From NCBI RefSeq assembly GCF_003634105.1, contig NZ_RBIQ01000007.1:1302001-1366000 (forward strand): a DNA stretch of 64,000 nt, given 5' to 3'. The notes below the pieces were generated by a model. It had not been told where the DNA came from. It made no database searches and saw only the letters and a program-made list of their open reading frames with translations. Made by a program: the position numbers and the translations under genes. Below, piece by piece: positions 31,971 to 40,855 of the stretch. Each line of letters starts with the position of its first letter. The stretch's first letter is position 1. The stretch comes from Maribacter vaceletii (GTDB lineage: Bacteria > Bacteroidota > Bacteroidia > Flavobacteriales > Flavobacteriaceae).

Positions 31971-33803
31971 TTAGGGTGTTATGAATTTTAAGGTAAATGT
32001 TGTTCCTACATTTACTTCACTTGTTACAGAAATACTACCGCCCATTGCTTCTATCTGGTTTTTAGTTATATACAAACCTACACCTCGGGCATTTTTATTT
32101 CGGTGAAAGGTTTTATTCATGCCAAAAATTTTATTTCCAAATTTATTTAAATCTATACCTTTTCCATTATCTGTAAAACTTAAAATTAAATTTTTTCCAG
32201 AATTAGTAGTTTTAATTTCAATAGAGGGAGGTCTGTCATTAGCAGAGTATTTTATACTGTTTGTAAATAAATTTAGTAAAATACTATCTAAATAAGCAGG
32301 AACTCCAAGAACAATAGAGTTGGAGGAGAGCTTTAAGATACAGGAAGCATTTTTCTCTATAAAAGTAGCCGAGATATTATTTTTCACATTTTCTATAACC
32401 TCTTTTAAGTTTATAGGCTCAAGTTTATTAGTAACGTTGGCGTTAGATTGTACAACCTCATTTAAATTATATACAGTACTATTAAGACTTTCTGTAGACT
32501 CTCGTAACATAGCCATTAATTTTTGCCTTTCCTCATCTTTTCTTTCTTCTAATAAAAATCCTGTAACCATAGATAAGTTTGTAGCATGGGATCGTAAATC
32601 ATGGGAAACCATGTGGGCAAAATTAGTGAGACTATTATTCTGTTCTCCGGTTAATTGTGCGTATTCTTTTAGTTTTTGTTCAGATTCTTTTTCTTTAGTT
32701 ATATCTGTTATAACCCCTATTGCTTTATTATTATGCTTTTCTGTTTCTGTAAAAAAAGTTACTACAGCTCTTAAATGTCGTATACTTTTATCTTTAAGGA
32801 TAACTCTATATTCAATTACTCCGCTTCCTTCTCCTTTACTAACTGCAAAAGCTTCATTTAAAACTCTTAAAAAATCATCGGGATGTATAGCAGATTCCCA
32901 TGCCTCGTATGTGCTTTTATAGTCTTTTGGGTTTTTATGGTGTAATTTATAAGACATAGCATCCCAAGTAGCAATTCTGTCTTTTGTTGTAAATTGCCAA
33001 ATACCTACATTAGAAGCTGTAGTCGCTATTTTTGCTCTTTCAGCTTCTTTTCTATATTTTAATTCGGCAATTTTGCGGTCATTAATATCTTGGCAAATAC
33101 CATATAATCTTACACATTTACCATTAATAAATTCTGGTTTGCCTTTTGTTCTAATCCAAACTTCTTTTCCTTTACCAGTAATCATGATTACTTCAGTATC
33201 CCAAGGAGTTCCTTTTGTTATTGCAATATTAGCTAAGCGTAAAACAGTATCTCTATGTTCCCCTTCTTTAAAGTGTTTAAAACATTCTTCAAAACTTTGT
33301 GGAACATAGTCTAAGGGTTGTTCATGAATAATATTAACCATTTTGGTCCAAGTAACTCTAAAATTTTGCAGATAAGCCTCCCAGCCACCAACTCTAGAAA
33401 CAATTTGGGCTTCTTTAATTAAAGCTTCTTTGTTTTTGTCTTTAGTAATATTATCAAGTTCAATAATTAATCCTTTTACTTGTTCATTAATTCCTTTCCA
33501 AGAATTAATACTCCATTTTAGCCAAATAAATTCATTATTATTACCATTAAACTTTTTACCATCATTATAACAATCATTTCCTTTTAGGCAGTATTGTAAA
33601 AAAGCGGAAAAGTCTTTAGGTAAATTATACATTACTGAGAAAAAGTCTTTGCCAATAATATTAGTTTTTAATTCAAAGTTATTCTCCCAAGTTTTGGAAC
33701 AACTTATAAATTCTAATTTGGAATTTAGTAATGCTACAGAATTTGAAGTTTCCCTAATTAATTTAGGGTTTAAAGCTAGTTTTGATAATATAGAGGCGGC
33801 CAT
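31971..33803 (-). CDS. PAS-domain sensor histidine kinase
   Basis: A 610-residue soluble kinase without membrane spans. Three PAS/PAC-type modules occupy about 15-120, 130-245 and 255-375, followed by the dimerisation helix with SHDLRSH (His401 as phospho-acceptor) and a HATPase domain: N-box LLNLFTNSIKYSAND near 507, FTDNGKGID and ARGVGLYITKNQIEAMGG. It presumably senses a cytoplasmic ligand or redox cue and phosphorylates the adjacent response regulator. The upstream gap is shared with divergent katG, hinting at oxidative stress, but nothing in the sequence proves the link. Confidence 0.93.
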   Translation of the reverse strand: MAASILSKLALNPKLIRETSNSVALLNSKLEFISCSKTWENNFELKTNIIGKDFFSVMYNLPKDFSAFLQYCLKGNDCYNDGKKFNGNNNEFIWLKWSINSWKGINEQVKGLIIELDNITKDKNKEALIKEAQIVSRVGGWEAYLQNFRVTWTKMVNIIHEQPLDYVPQSFEECFKHFKEGEHRDTVLRLANIAITKGTPWDTEVIMITGKGKEVWIRTKGKPEFINGKCVRLYGICQDINDRKIAELKYRKEAERAKIATTASNVGIWQFTTKDRIATWDAMSYKLHHKNPKDYKSTYEAWESAIHPDDFLRVLNEAFAVSKGEGSGVIEYRVILKDKSIRHLRAVVTFFTETEKHNNKAIGVITDITKEKESEQKLKEYAQLTGEQNNSLTNFAHMVSHDLRSHATNLSMVTGFLLEERKDEERQKLMAMLRESTESLNSTVYNLNEVVQSNANVTNKLEPINLKEVIENVKNNISATFIEKNASCILKLSSNSIVLGVPAYLDSILLNLFTNSIKYSANDRPPSIEIKTTNSGKNLILSFTDNGKGIDLNKFGNKIFGMNKTFHRNKNARGVGLYITKNQIEAMGGSISVTSEVNVGTTFTLKFITP

Positions 33804-33968
33804 TATGCAATTTAATGAATATATGTAAGGGAATTAGTACTATAGATAAAAATTATTATTTAATAATATTTTAATATTAATTGATTATAGTTTGGTTGCT
33901 ATATTTTGTAAATTTAGATACTTAAAAAGATAGAAAGGAATAGTAATAATCATAAAATATAGTGTACT

Positions 33969-36170
33969 ATGGATGCTAAAAAAAACCATGAGAGTGGAGA
34001 TATAAGTAAATGCCCTTTTATGGGAGGAGTGCAAAAAGAAACAGCTGGCGAGGGTACTTCTAATAAAGATTGGTGGCCTAATCAATTAAATTTAAATGTT
34101 CTTCGTCAAAATTCTTCTTTATCTAACCCTATGGGTAGTGCATTTAACTATGCAGAAGAATTTAATAAACTAAACTTAAGTGATGTTAAACAGGACATTA
34201 TTAAGTTGCTTACAACATCGCAAGATTGGTGGCCTGCAGATTATGGTCATTATGGGCCAATGATGATCCGTATGGCATGGCATAGTGCAGGAACCTATAG
34301 AGTTGGTGATGGGCGTGGTGGTGCAAATACAGGAAATCAACGTTTTGCGCCATTAAATAGTTGGCCAGATAATGGCAACTTAGATAAAGCCCGTTTGCTA
34401 TTATGGCCTATAAAAAAGAAATATGGAAAGAAAATTTCTTGGGCAGATTTAATGATATTAACAGGGAACTGTGCTTTAGAATCTATGGGTTTTAAAACTA
34501 TGGGTTTTGCAGGAGGAAGAAAAGATGTTTGGGAACCAGAACAAGATGTATATTGGGGTTCCGAAAAAGAATGGATGGGAAATGAAGAGCGTTTTGAAGA
34601 TGGAGATTTAGAAGGATATTTAGGAGCATCTCACATGGGGTTAATATATGTAAACCCAGAAGGCCCTAATGGAAAATCAAATCCTTTAGAAACAGCAAAG
34701 CTTATGAAGGAAACTTTTGGGCGTATGGCAATGAATAATGAAGAAACAGTTGCACTTACAGCCGGAGGGCATACTTTTGGTAAAGCTCATGGCGCTGCAG
34801 ATCCAAACAAATATGTTGGTGCGGAGCCTCATGGAGCGCCAATAGAACAAATGAGTACAGGGTGGAAAAATACTTTTGGCACAGGTGTTTTAGATGATGC
34901 TATTACTAGTGGAATTGAGGGAGCTTGGACACCAAATCCTACAAAATGGGACCACGATTTTTTTGATGTATTATTAAACTACGATTGGGAGCTAACTAAA
35001 AGCCCTGCAGGAGCAAGCCAATGGAAGCCAACAGAGGCTTCAAAAGCTAAAATGGCTCCAAAAGCAGGTGATGCATCTAAAAAACAAGGATTAATGATGA
35101 CAGATGCTGATATGGCATTAAAAGTAGATCCTGAATATTTAAAGATTTCAAAATATTTTCAAGAAAACCCAAAAGATTTTGAGAAGGCTTTTGCTAGGGC
35201 TTGGTATAAATTAACACATAGAGATATGGGGCCTATTTCTCGTTATTTAGGTGAGGAAGTTCCTAATGAAGAACTAGATTGGCAAGACCCTATTCCAACA
35301 GTAAATTATACTTTGAGCAATAACGATATTGAAACATTAAAGAAATTAATTTTAGATTCTGGTTTAACGGTTTCTCAATTAGTTTCTACAGCATGGGCAT
35401 CTGCCTCTACTTTTAGAGGTTCAGATATGCGTGGTGGTGCAAATGGAGGTCGTATTCGTTTAGAACCTCAAAAAAGTTGGGAAGTAAATAATCCTAAAGA
35501 GTTAGAAAAAGTTCTTGCTACTTACAATAATATTCAAAAGGAATTTAAAGGAACAATATCTATAGCAGACTTAATTGTTTTAGGAGGCTCTGTAGGGGTA
35601 GAAAAAGCAGCAAAGAATGCTGGTCATAATATAACTGTTCCTTTTACAGGAGGAAGGGGAGATGCTTCTCAAGAGCAGACAGATATAGAGTCTTTTACAC
35701 ATTTAAAACCAGATGCAGACGGGTTTAGAAATTATAAAAAGGAGTCTATTAAGTTAGCAGATGAAAATTTACTACTAGACAAAGCTAATTTGTTAACATT
35801 AACTGCACCAGAAATGACAGTATTAGTAGGTGGTCTAAGAGTATTAGGTGCAAATTATGATGGGTCTAATCATGGCGTATTTACAGAAAATGTGGGTAGT
35901 TTAACAAATGATTTTTTCTTAAACATTTTAGATTTTACATATACTTGGAAATCAATTTCTAATGAAGATGTTTTATTTGAAGGGATAGATAGGAGAACAA
36001 ATACAGCTAAGTTTTTAGGAACCCGTGTAGATTTAATCTTTGGCTCTAATACAGAACTAAGAGCTATTGCAGAGGTATATGCTGCAGATGATGCAAAAGA
36101 AAAATTTGTTACAGACTTTGTTGCCGCTTGGACTAAAGTGATGAATTTAGACCGTTTTGATGTAAAATAG
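33969..36170 (+). CDS. katG: Catalase-peroxidase
   Basis: A full-length 733-residue bifunctional heme enzyme that removes hydrogen peroxide. The distal triad Arg101-Trp104-His105 lies in [13 protein letters not shown], Tyr227 and Met253 complete the Met-Tyr-Trp adduct required for catalase activity, and His268 in [12 protein letters not shown] is the proximal heme ligand. A second, heme-free peroxidase-like domain follows, as in all KatG. No signal peptide is present, so it is cytoplasmic. A terminator follows, then an ankyrin protein gene in the same direction. Confidence 0.98.
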   Translation: MDAKKNHESGDISKCPFMGGVQKETAGEGTSNKDWWPNQLNLNVLRQNSSLSNPMGSAFNYAEEFNKLNLSDVKQDIIKLLTTSQDWWPADYGHYGPMMIRMAWHSAGTYRVGDGRGGANTGNQRFAPLNSWPDNGNLDKARLLLWPIKKKYGKKISWADLMILTGNCALESMGFKTMGFAGGRKDVWEPEQDVYWGSEKEWMGNEERFEDGDLEGYLGASHMGLIYVNPEGPNGKSNPLETAKLMKETFGRMAMNNEETVALTAGGHTFGKAHGAADPNKYVGAEPHGAPIEQMSTGWKNTFGTGVLDDAITSGIEGAWTPNPTKWDHDFFDVLLNYDWELTKSPAGASQWKPTEASKAKMAPKAGDASKKQGLMMTDADMALKVDPEYLKISKYFQENPKDFEKAFARAWYKLTHRDMGPISRYLGEEVPNEELDWQDPIPTVNYTLSNNDIETLKKLILDSGLTVSQLVSTAWASASTFRGSDMRGGANGGRIRLEPQKSWEVNNPKELEKVLATYNNIQKEFKGTISIADLIVLGGSVGVEKAAKNAGHNITVPFTGGRGDASQEQTDIESFTHLKPDADGFRNYKKESIKLADENLLLDKANLLTLTAPEMTVLVGGLRVLGANYDGSNHGVFTENVGSLTNDFFLNILDFTYTWKSISNEDVLFEGIDRRTNTAKFLGTRVDLIFGSNTELRAIAEVYAADDAKEKFVTDFVAAWTKVMNLDRFDVK

Positions 36171-36210
36171 ATTAGGGTATTTTAAATAAGAAAAAAATTT
36201 ATAATTAAAT

Positions 36211-36250
36211 AAAACTGCTATACTCTTAAGAAAGATATAGCAGTTTTTTA
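36211..36250 (+). terminator. Terminator after katG
   Basis: AAAACTGCTATA and TATAGCAGTTTT form a perfect 12-base stem around a 13-base loop, then T residues. It could be leaky, as the ankyrin gene begins 14 bases later without an obvious promoter. Confidence 0.82.
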
Positions 36251-36263
36251 TACATTTATTAGT

Positions 36264-36734
36264 ATGAATAATGAAAGTTTTTTTAACGAAATCCGAAATG
36301 GAAATTCCTTATTGGTAGAAGAAGCACTTACAAAAAATCCTGATTTAATAAATGCAAAAGACCAGAGAGGTTCTACTCCTTTAATCTTAGCAACATACTA
36401 CAATCAGGAAAATATAGTATCTCTTTTATTAGAGAAAGGAGCAAAAATAGATCAAAAAGATTCTTCAGGGAATACCCCATTAATGGGTGTATGTTTTAAA
36501 GGGTTTTTACCAATAGCTAAAACATTAATAGAAAAAGGAGCAAATGTAAATGAGCGCAATTCTATGGGTGCTAGTAGTTTAATTTATGCCGCAACATTTA
36601 ATAGAGAAGAAATTGCAAAACTTCTTATAGAATATGGCGCAAAAAAAGATGTTAAAGATGCTCGAGGAAACACTGCATTAGATCATGCGAAAATGCAAGA
36701 ATTACCAAACTCTTTTTTAACTTTACTAGAGTAA
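36264..36734 (+). CDS. Ankyrin-repeat protein, catalase-linked
   Basis: A 156-residue protein of about four ankyrin repeats, with clear copies GSTPLILATYYNQENIVSLL, GNTPLMGVCFKGFLPIAKTL and ASSLIYAATFNREEIAKLL. There is no signal peptide. Small ankyrin proteins next to catalase genes are known in Proteobacteria, where AnkB of Pseudomonas aeruginosa supports KatB activity; that one is periplasmic, this one looks cytoplasmic, fitting a cytoplasmic KatG. The partnership here is inferred from position only. Confidence 0.9.
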   Translation: MNNESFFNEIRNGNSLLVEEALTKNPDLINAKDQRGSTPLILATYYNQENIVSLLLEKGAKIDQKDSSGNTPLMGVCFKGFLPIAKTLIEKGANVNERNSMGASSLIYAATFNREEIAKLLIEYGAKKDVKDARGNTALDHAKMQELPNSFLTLLE

Positions 36735-36746
36735 AAAATGCAGTAA

Positions 36747-37523
36747 ATGAAAAGTTCTAAATTAGAAATAGCTCTTGTACAAACTAGTCTGGTTTGGGAA
36801 AATCCTAAAGAAAATAGGCAAATAATAGCAGAAAAGATTAAGGAAATAAAGCCTTCTACAGATATAATTATTTTACCAGAAATGTTTACTACTGGTTTTA
36901 CAATGTCTCCTAAAAAAATAGATTTTAATGCCGCTTTAGAAACCTTAAAGTGGATGAAAACTATTTCTAAAGAAAAAAATGCCGCTTTAGTTGGTAGTAT
37001 AGTTTATAAAGAAGAAACTAAAAATTACAATAGGTTATATTTTGTAGAGCCCAGTGGTAAAGTTAGCTTTTATAATAAAAGACATACGTTTACTTTAGCA
37101 GGTGAAGATAAAGTTTACACAGCTGGGAAAGAAAAATTAATTGTAGAATACAAAGGGTTTAAAATTTGCCCATTAATTTGTTATGATTTAAGGTTTCCTG
37201 TATGGTCTAGAAATACTACTAATTACGATGTGTTAATCTATGTAGCCAATTGGCCTAAAAAAAGAATACTAGCTTGGGACAGTTTATTAAGAGCAAGAGC
37301 TATAGAAAATATGGCGTATTGTATTGGCGTTAATCGCGTTGGGATAGATGCTTTAGCTTACGAATATCCTGGACATTCTTCTGCTTATGATAGTTTAGGA
37401 ACACTACTATCCTTTTCAGATAAAGAAGAAGTTATATATGCTACAATTACAAAAGAACATATAAATACTACAAGAAATAAACTTAAGTTCTTAGAGGACA
37501 AAGATTTGTTTAATCTATTATAG
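36747..37523 (+). CDS. Omega-amidase (Nit2/YafV-type carbon-nitrogen hydrolase)
   Basis: A 258-residue nitrilase-superfamily enzyme with a complete Glu-Lys-Cys triad: Glu45 (LPEMFTTGF), Lys111 (NKRHTF) and Cys145 (PLICYDLRFP). The EMFTTGF and LICYDLRFPVWSRN blocks match the YafV/omega-amidase clade, which hydrolyses 2-oxoglutaramate and 2-oxosuccinamate to clear dead-end transamination products. Cytoplasmic. Its last 14 bases overlap the convergent Ig-like lipoprotein gene. Confidence 0.92.
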   Translation: MKSSKLEIALVQTSLVWENPKENRQIIAEKIKEIKPSTDIIILPEMFTTGFTMSPKKIDFNAALETLKWMKTISKEKNAALVGSIVYKEETKNYNRLYFVEPSGKVSFYNKRHTFTLAGEDKVYTAGKEKLIVEYKGFKICPLICYDLRFPVWSRNTTNYDVLIYVANWPKKRILAWDSLLRARAIENMAYCIGVNRVGIDALAYEYPGHSSAYDSLGTLLSFSDKEEVIYATITKEHINTTRNKLKFLEDKDLFNLL

Positions 37524-39126
37524 TAAAGGTTTGCTCCAATTCCCAATTAGCACGAACCTCAATAGCAACAGGATAGTAACTAACCCTTTCTGGTTGTATT
37601 TGTTTTAAATAATTACCAGTGTCCCATTTTTTATTTGCATTAGTATCAAAGAGTACACGAGCTAAATATTTACTTGGTTTAAGGTTATTAAACTCAAACA
37701 CTTTAGGTTCAGTAGCATAAATTTCTCTTTGTACTTCACCTTTCTCATCTGTTAATTGAATAATAATAGGGAAAGTTAAGCTGTTACCTACAAGTGTTAA
37801 TCTTAAATTACCATAGTCTGCATAACCTTTAGTTTGTAAGTTAAAAGACAAAGTATCATTAGAGGTGTTAAAAAAATCTGTTATTGCGCCAGGGAATAAA
37901 TCTATTTGGTAACTTTCATTAGGTTCTTTATCAAAACTAAAAACAACACTATTCTTTAAAGTATCTGTAGTAATGCTATGTTTTACCGCTAAAGAATCTT
38001 TATTTATTATTTTAATTTTAGAAGTATCGGTTTTAATTATTGGGGTGTTGGAGGCTATTTCAAAAATTTGATTAAAATCTATACCGCCAGAATAATTAGC
38101 AATAAGTTTAAGAGAGTCTAGCTCTAGTTTTCTATTCTTTATTTTAAAAGTATCTATAGTTTTAAAAGTATTGTTTTTTGCTAAGAAAAGAAGAGAATCC
38201 ATTTCAAAAGGAGTAAACCAAAAATTAATACTATCTTTTTTGTATTCTTTTTTATAGGTAGAAATTACAGAATCCGGTATTTTAGAGATTGCATCAATCT
38301 CTATATCATTACCATCTCCATAATAGCCAAAGGTTATTTTATTTTTTGCAGTTAAAGAAGGCAAAGACATAGAAAAATCGGGAACTTCCTTAAACAAGTT
38401 TAATAAGAAAATAGAGTCTGTAGGGACAATAACTGTATCTTTAATAAAGCCTATTTTGTCAGTGTTTTGGTCAAATATATTGTTCTTAGCTTCATCTTTT
38501 AAGGCAAATAAAGCATATTTTCCTTTTTTTAAATTTCTAAGATTAAAAATAATAGTACTATCTAAAGTATTCGTTATATAATTAGGGGGTCTTTTAAAAA
38601 TAGTAGAATCGTTATAAGTACTATCTATTTCGTATAACATAACACTAACAAACTCTTCAGAATCTTTATTAAATGCATCTTTAATTACACCAGTTATTTC
38701 TAAAGAATCTATGTAAGAACCTGTAGAAAAAACATAGGTTAAAAACCTATTTGGGTTACCCTCATTATTATCAACTATACTTTCACCAAAATTAAAAGTA
38801 TACGTAGTGTTTTCTTTTAAAGTATCTTTTATCTTAATTTCTACATACTTACTTGCACTACCCTGTGGAGATAAAAGTGGTGTATATTTTAAAGGAGGAG
38901 AAACAATTAATTGTTCTTGTACATCTTTAAGCTTTACATACTCATCAAAATATAAACGAATTTTAGTATCAGAAAAATTGACAGACATATTTTCTGGCTC
39001 CGCTTTTATAAGTACTGGTGGGTCTAAATCTTTAGGTCCTCCCGTAGGGTTACCCCTTCTTGCACATTGATAAAAAGCAGCAATAATAATACTAAAAAAA
39101 AAGCAGGTTAAAATTCGTTGTAACAT
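37510..39126 (-). CDS. Ig-like domain lipoprotein of Flavobacteriia
   Basis: A 538-residue protein beginning MLQRILTCFFFSIIIAAFY and then QCARRGNPTGGPKDLDPP, a lipobox followed by the Gly-Pro linker usual for this flavobacterial family. An SbsA-type Ig-like domain comes next (IKAEPENMSVNFSDTKIRLY from about 40), then a long beta-rich region with dispersed short repeats (KDTL, DSL, DTS). It is probably anchored in the outer membrane. A TTG start 21 bases upstream is less likely. Function unknown; conserved and often close to comF. Confidence 0.85.
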   Translation of the reverse strand: MLQRILTCFFFSIIIAAFYQCARRGNPTGGPKDLDPPVLIKAEPENMSVNFSDTKIRLYFDEYVKLKDVQEQLIVSPPLKYTPLLSPQGSASKYVEIKIKDTLKENTTYTFNFGESIVDNNEGNPNRFLTYVFSTGSYIDSLEITGVIKDAFNKDSEEFVSVMLYEIDSTYNDSTIFKRPPNYITNTLDSTIIFNLRNLKKGKYALFALKDEAKNNIFDQNTDKIGFIKDTVIVPTDSIFLLNLFKEVPDFSMSLPSLTAKNKITFGYYGDGNDIEIDAISKIPDSVISTYKKEYKKDSINFWFTPFEMDSLLFLAKNNTFKTIDTFKIKNRKLELDSLKLIANYSGGIDFNQIFEIASNTPIIKTDTSKIKIINKDSLAVKHSITTDTLKNSVVFSFDKEPNESYQIDLFPGAITDFFNTSNDTLSFNLQTKGYADYGNLRLTLVGNSLTFPIIIQLTDEKGEVQREIYATEPKVFEFNNLKPSKYLARVLFDTNANKKWDTGNYLKQIQPERVSYYPVAIEVRANWELEQTFTIID

Positions 39127-39176
39127 TCCTAAAATTGTTAGTAACAAAGAAACAACATATTTAATGAATTTAGAAA

Positions 39177-39881
39177 TTAGAGTACTACTGCCATACTACA
39201 AACATAAATTGTAATATTTGGAGTTTCCTGTAAGGCTTTTGCACAAATTTCCATGGTAGCACCAGTAGTTATAACATCATCAATTAATAATACATTTTTA
39301 TTTTCTAGGATAGCAGTATCTGTTAATTCGTATAGTTTTTTAGAGCTTTGCCACCGGTTAATTCTTCCTTTTTTAGTTTGTGTTTTGGTATTTGCTGTTT
39401 TTATAAGAACACCTTCAAGAAAAGTAGTATTTAAGTGCTTTGCTAAACTTTCGCCAAATAAAGAAACTTGGTTATATCCTCGTTTTCTTTTTTTCTTTGG
39501 ATGTAGAGGAACAGGAATAATATAATCTATATCTTTTAAGTAGTTGTTTTTTTCTAGAATTTGACCGTACCAATCCCCAATAAAAGAACCTATTTGCTTT
39601 TGGTTTTTATATTTTAAATTGTGAATTAGGTTTTTAACTATACCTATTTCGGTAAAAAGCAGGAAAGAACTAGCTTTTTTTATATTTATTATGCCATAAA
39701 AAATACGGTCAACAGCATTTTCTTCGTTAAAAGTAAACTCGGTGAGTGGTATTTGGTTTCGACAAATGGTACATAAATGCTTCTCTCCTCTATTTAATCG
39801 TGCATTACAACCAAAACACACTATGGGCAATAGGAGGGTATTTATATCATTTAGTATATTTGGTAACTTAGAATATAACAA
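39177..39881 (-). CDS. comF: ComF family phosphoribosyltransferase-like protein
   Basis: A 234-residue protein with an N-terminal double zinc-knuckle (CFGC and CTIC, about 22-40) followed by a type I phosphoribosyltransferase domain: VPLHPKKKRKRGYNQV and the PRPP loop VLLIDDVITTGAT near residue 200. ComF proteins take part in DNA uptake and processing in competent bacteria, and occur widely in non-competent ones. The reading frame has a stop two codons upstream and no ATG near the N-terminus; TTG at 39879-39881 is the best start. It lies in the same direction as the Ig-like lipoprotein gene, 50 bases away. Confidence 0.9.
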   Translation of the reverse strand: MLYSKLPNILNDINTLLLPIVCFGCNARLNRGEKHLCTICRNQIPLTEFTFNEENAVDRIFYGIINIKKASSFLLFTEIGIVKNLIHNLKYKNQKQIGSFIGDWYGQILEKNNYLKDIDYIIPVPLHPKKKRKRGYNQVSLFGESLAKHLNTTFLEGVLIKTANTKTQTKKGRINRWQSSKKLYELTDTAILENKNVLLIDDVITTGATMEICAKALQETPNITIYVCSMAVVL

Positions 39882-39924
39882 ATCTTAGTTTTTTATTAAC
39901 CTACTTAAAGACCGCTTTGTTCTG

Positions 39925-40821
39925 ATGGACAGTCAAGATACTAAAATTAATTATAAAGTTTTACTTGCAGCTATGGTTGCTGTTGTAATAGCAATTCTTA
40001 TTGCTTTTTACTATAGCTACGCCCAATCTAAAACAGAAATTAGTTATTTAGAGCAAGAAAAAGAACTTCTTGTAAAAGATTTAACTATTATGAAAGCAGA
40101 TGTAGATAGGCTTTCTGCTCTTAATGAGGTTAATGATATAGAATTACAAGACTCTAAATACAAAGTACAACAGTTAATAGATTCTGTAGGTAGATTAAAT
40201 TTTACGGTAGAAAAACTCAGAGAATTTAAAACGGAGTTAAGACGTTTAGAAGCTAAAAACGATAGTCTTAAGTTAAAGAACAACTTTCTTAAGTACAACA
40301 ATATGTTACTTGGAGAAAAGTATGAGGAATCTAGAAGACAAATAGAAGTTTTAAGAGGAAAAAGTAGCTCTTTGGCAGAGGCCGAAGCATTACAACGCAA
40401 AAAAATATTAGAACTAAATGACGAGCTTAAAACTAAAAGTTATTTAAGATTACAAAACTCTGAGGGTAGTGGTTTTAGGTTACGAAGTGGTAAACCTATA
40501 AAAACAAACAAAGCATCAATTATAGAAAAACTTAGAGGTTGTGTTACCATAGTAGCAAATCCAGAAGATGCCAATCAAGAAAAAATATTGTATTTACAGT
40601 TTTTAAGCCCTAATAAACAGGTTATAGAAGACAATGCCAATACTATAAACGTAAATGGTAATGTATATAGTAAGCGAGTAGAGCTTGTTTTTAATGGTGA
40701 AGAAACAAATGTATGTGATTTTATTACCATTCCAGAAGGTTCTTTAACTCCAGGAACGTATACAATTAATGTTTTTGAAGATGAACGTTTACTTTCCTCA
40801 TCAGAATTTCAATTAAAATAA
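39925..40821 (+). CDS. Membrane-anchored coiled-coil protein
   Basis: Encodes 298 residues: a short cytoplasmic N-terminus, one membrane span (about 12-33, LLAAMVAVVIAILIAFYYSY), a long coiled coil (about 40-165, Leu/Glu/Lys heptads) and a C-terminal beta-rich domain (about 200-298). It is well conserved beside glyS in flavobacteria, where it is sometimes loosely labelled as a chromosome-partitioning protein. The topology suggests an inner-membrane protein with the coiled coil in the periplasm. Function is unknown. The gene begins 43 bases from the divergent comF start and 34 bases before glyS. Confidence 0.75.
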   Translation: MDSQDTKINYKVLLAAMVAVVIAILIAFYYSYAQSKTEISYLEQEKELLVKDLTIMKADVDRLSALNEVNDIELQDSKYKVQQLIDSVGRLNFTVEKLREFKTELRRLEAKNDSLKLKNNFLKYNNMLLGEKYEESRRQIEVLRGKSSSLAEAEALQRKKILELNDELKTKSYLRLQNSEGSGFRLRSGKPIKTNKASIIEKLRGCVTIVANPEDANQEKILYLQFLSPNKQVIEDNANTINVNGNVYSKRVELVFNGEETNVCDFITIPEGSLTPGTYTINVFEDERLLSSSEFQLK

Positions 40822-40843
40822 TATATTTTTTAGTCTAATATTC

Positions 40844-40851
40844 TATTTTTG
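40844..40851 (+). promoter_or_regulatory. Candidate -7 element for glyS, leaderless arrangement
   Basis: TATTTTTG fits TAnnTTTG and ends only four bases before the glyS ATG. Transcription starting six or so bases downstream would fall at the start codon, giving a nearly leaderless mRNA. No -33 TTG is visible at normal spacing. Confidence 0.4.
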
Positions 40852-40855
40852 CTAG

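Noticed and set aside
32320-32922. 200-codon rightward ORF opposite the histidine kinase
   Set aside because: The minus-strand kinase has complete catalytic motifs; the plus-strand ORF has no recognisable family and is a shadow.
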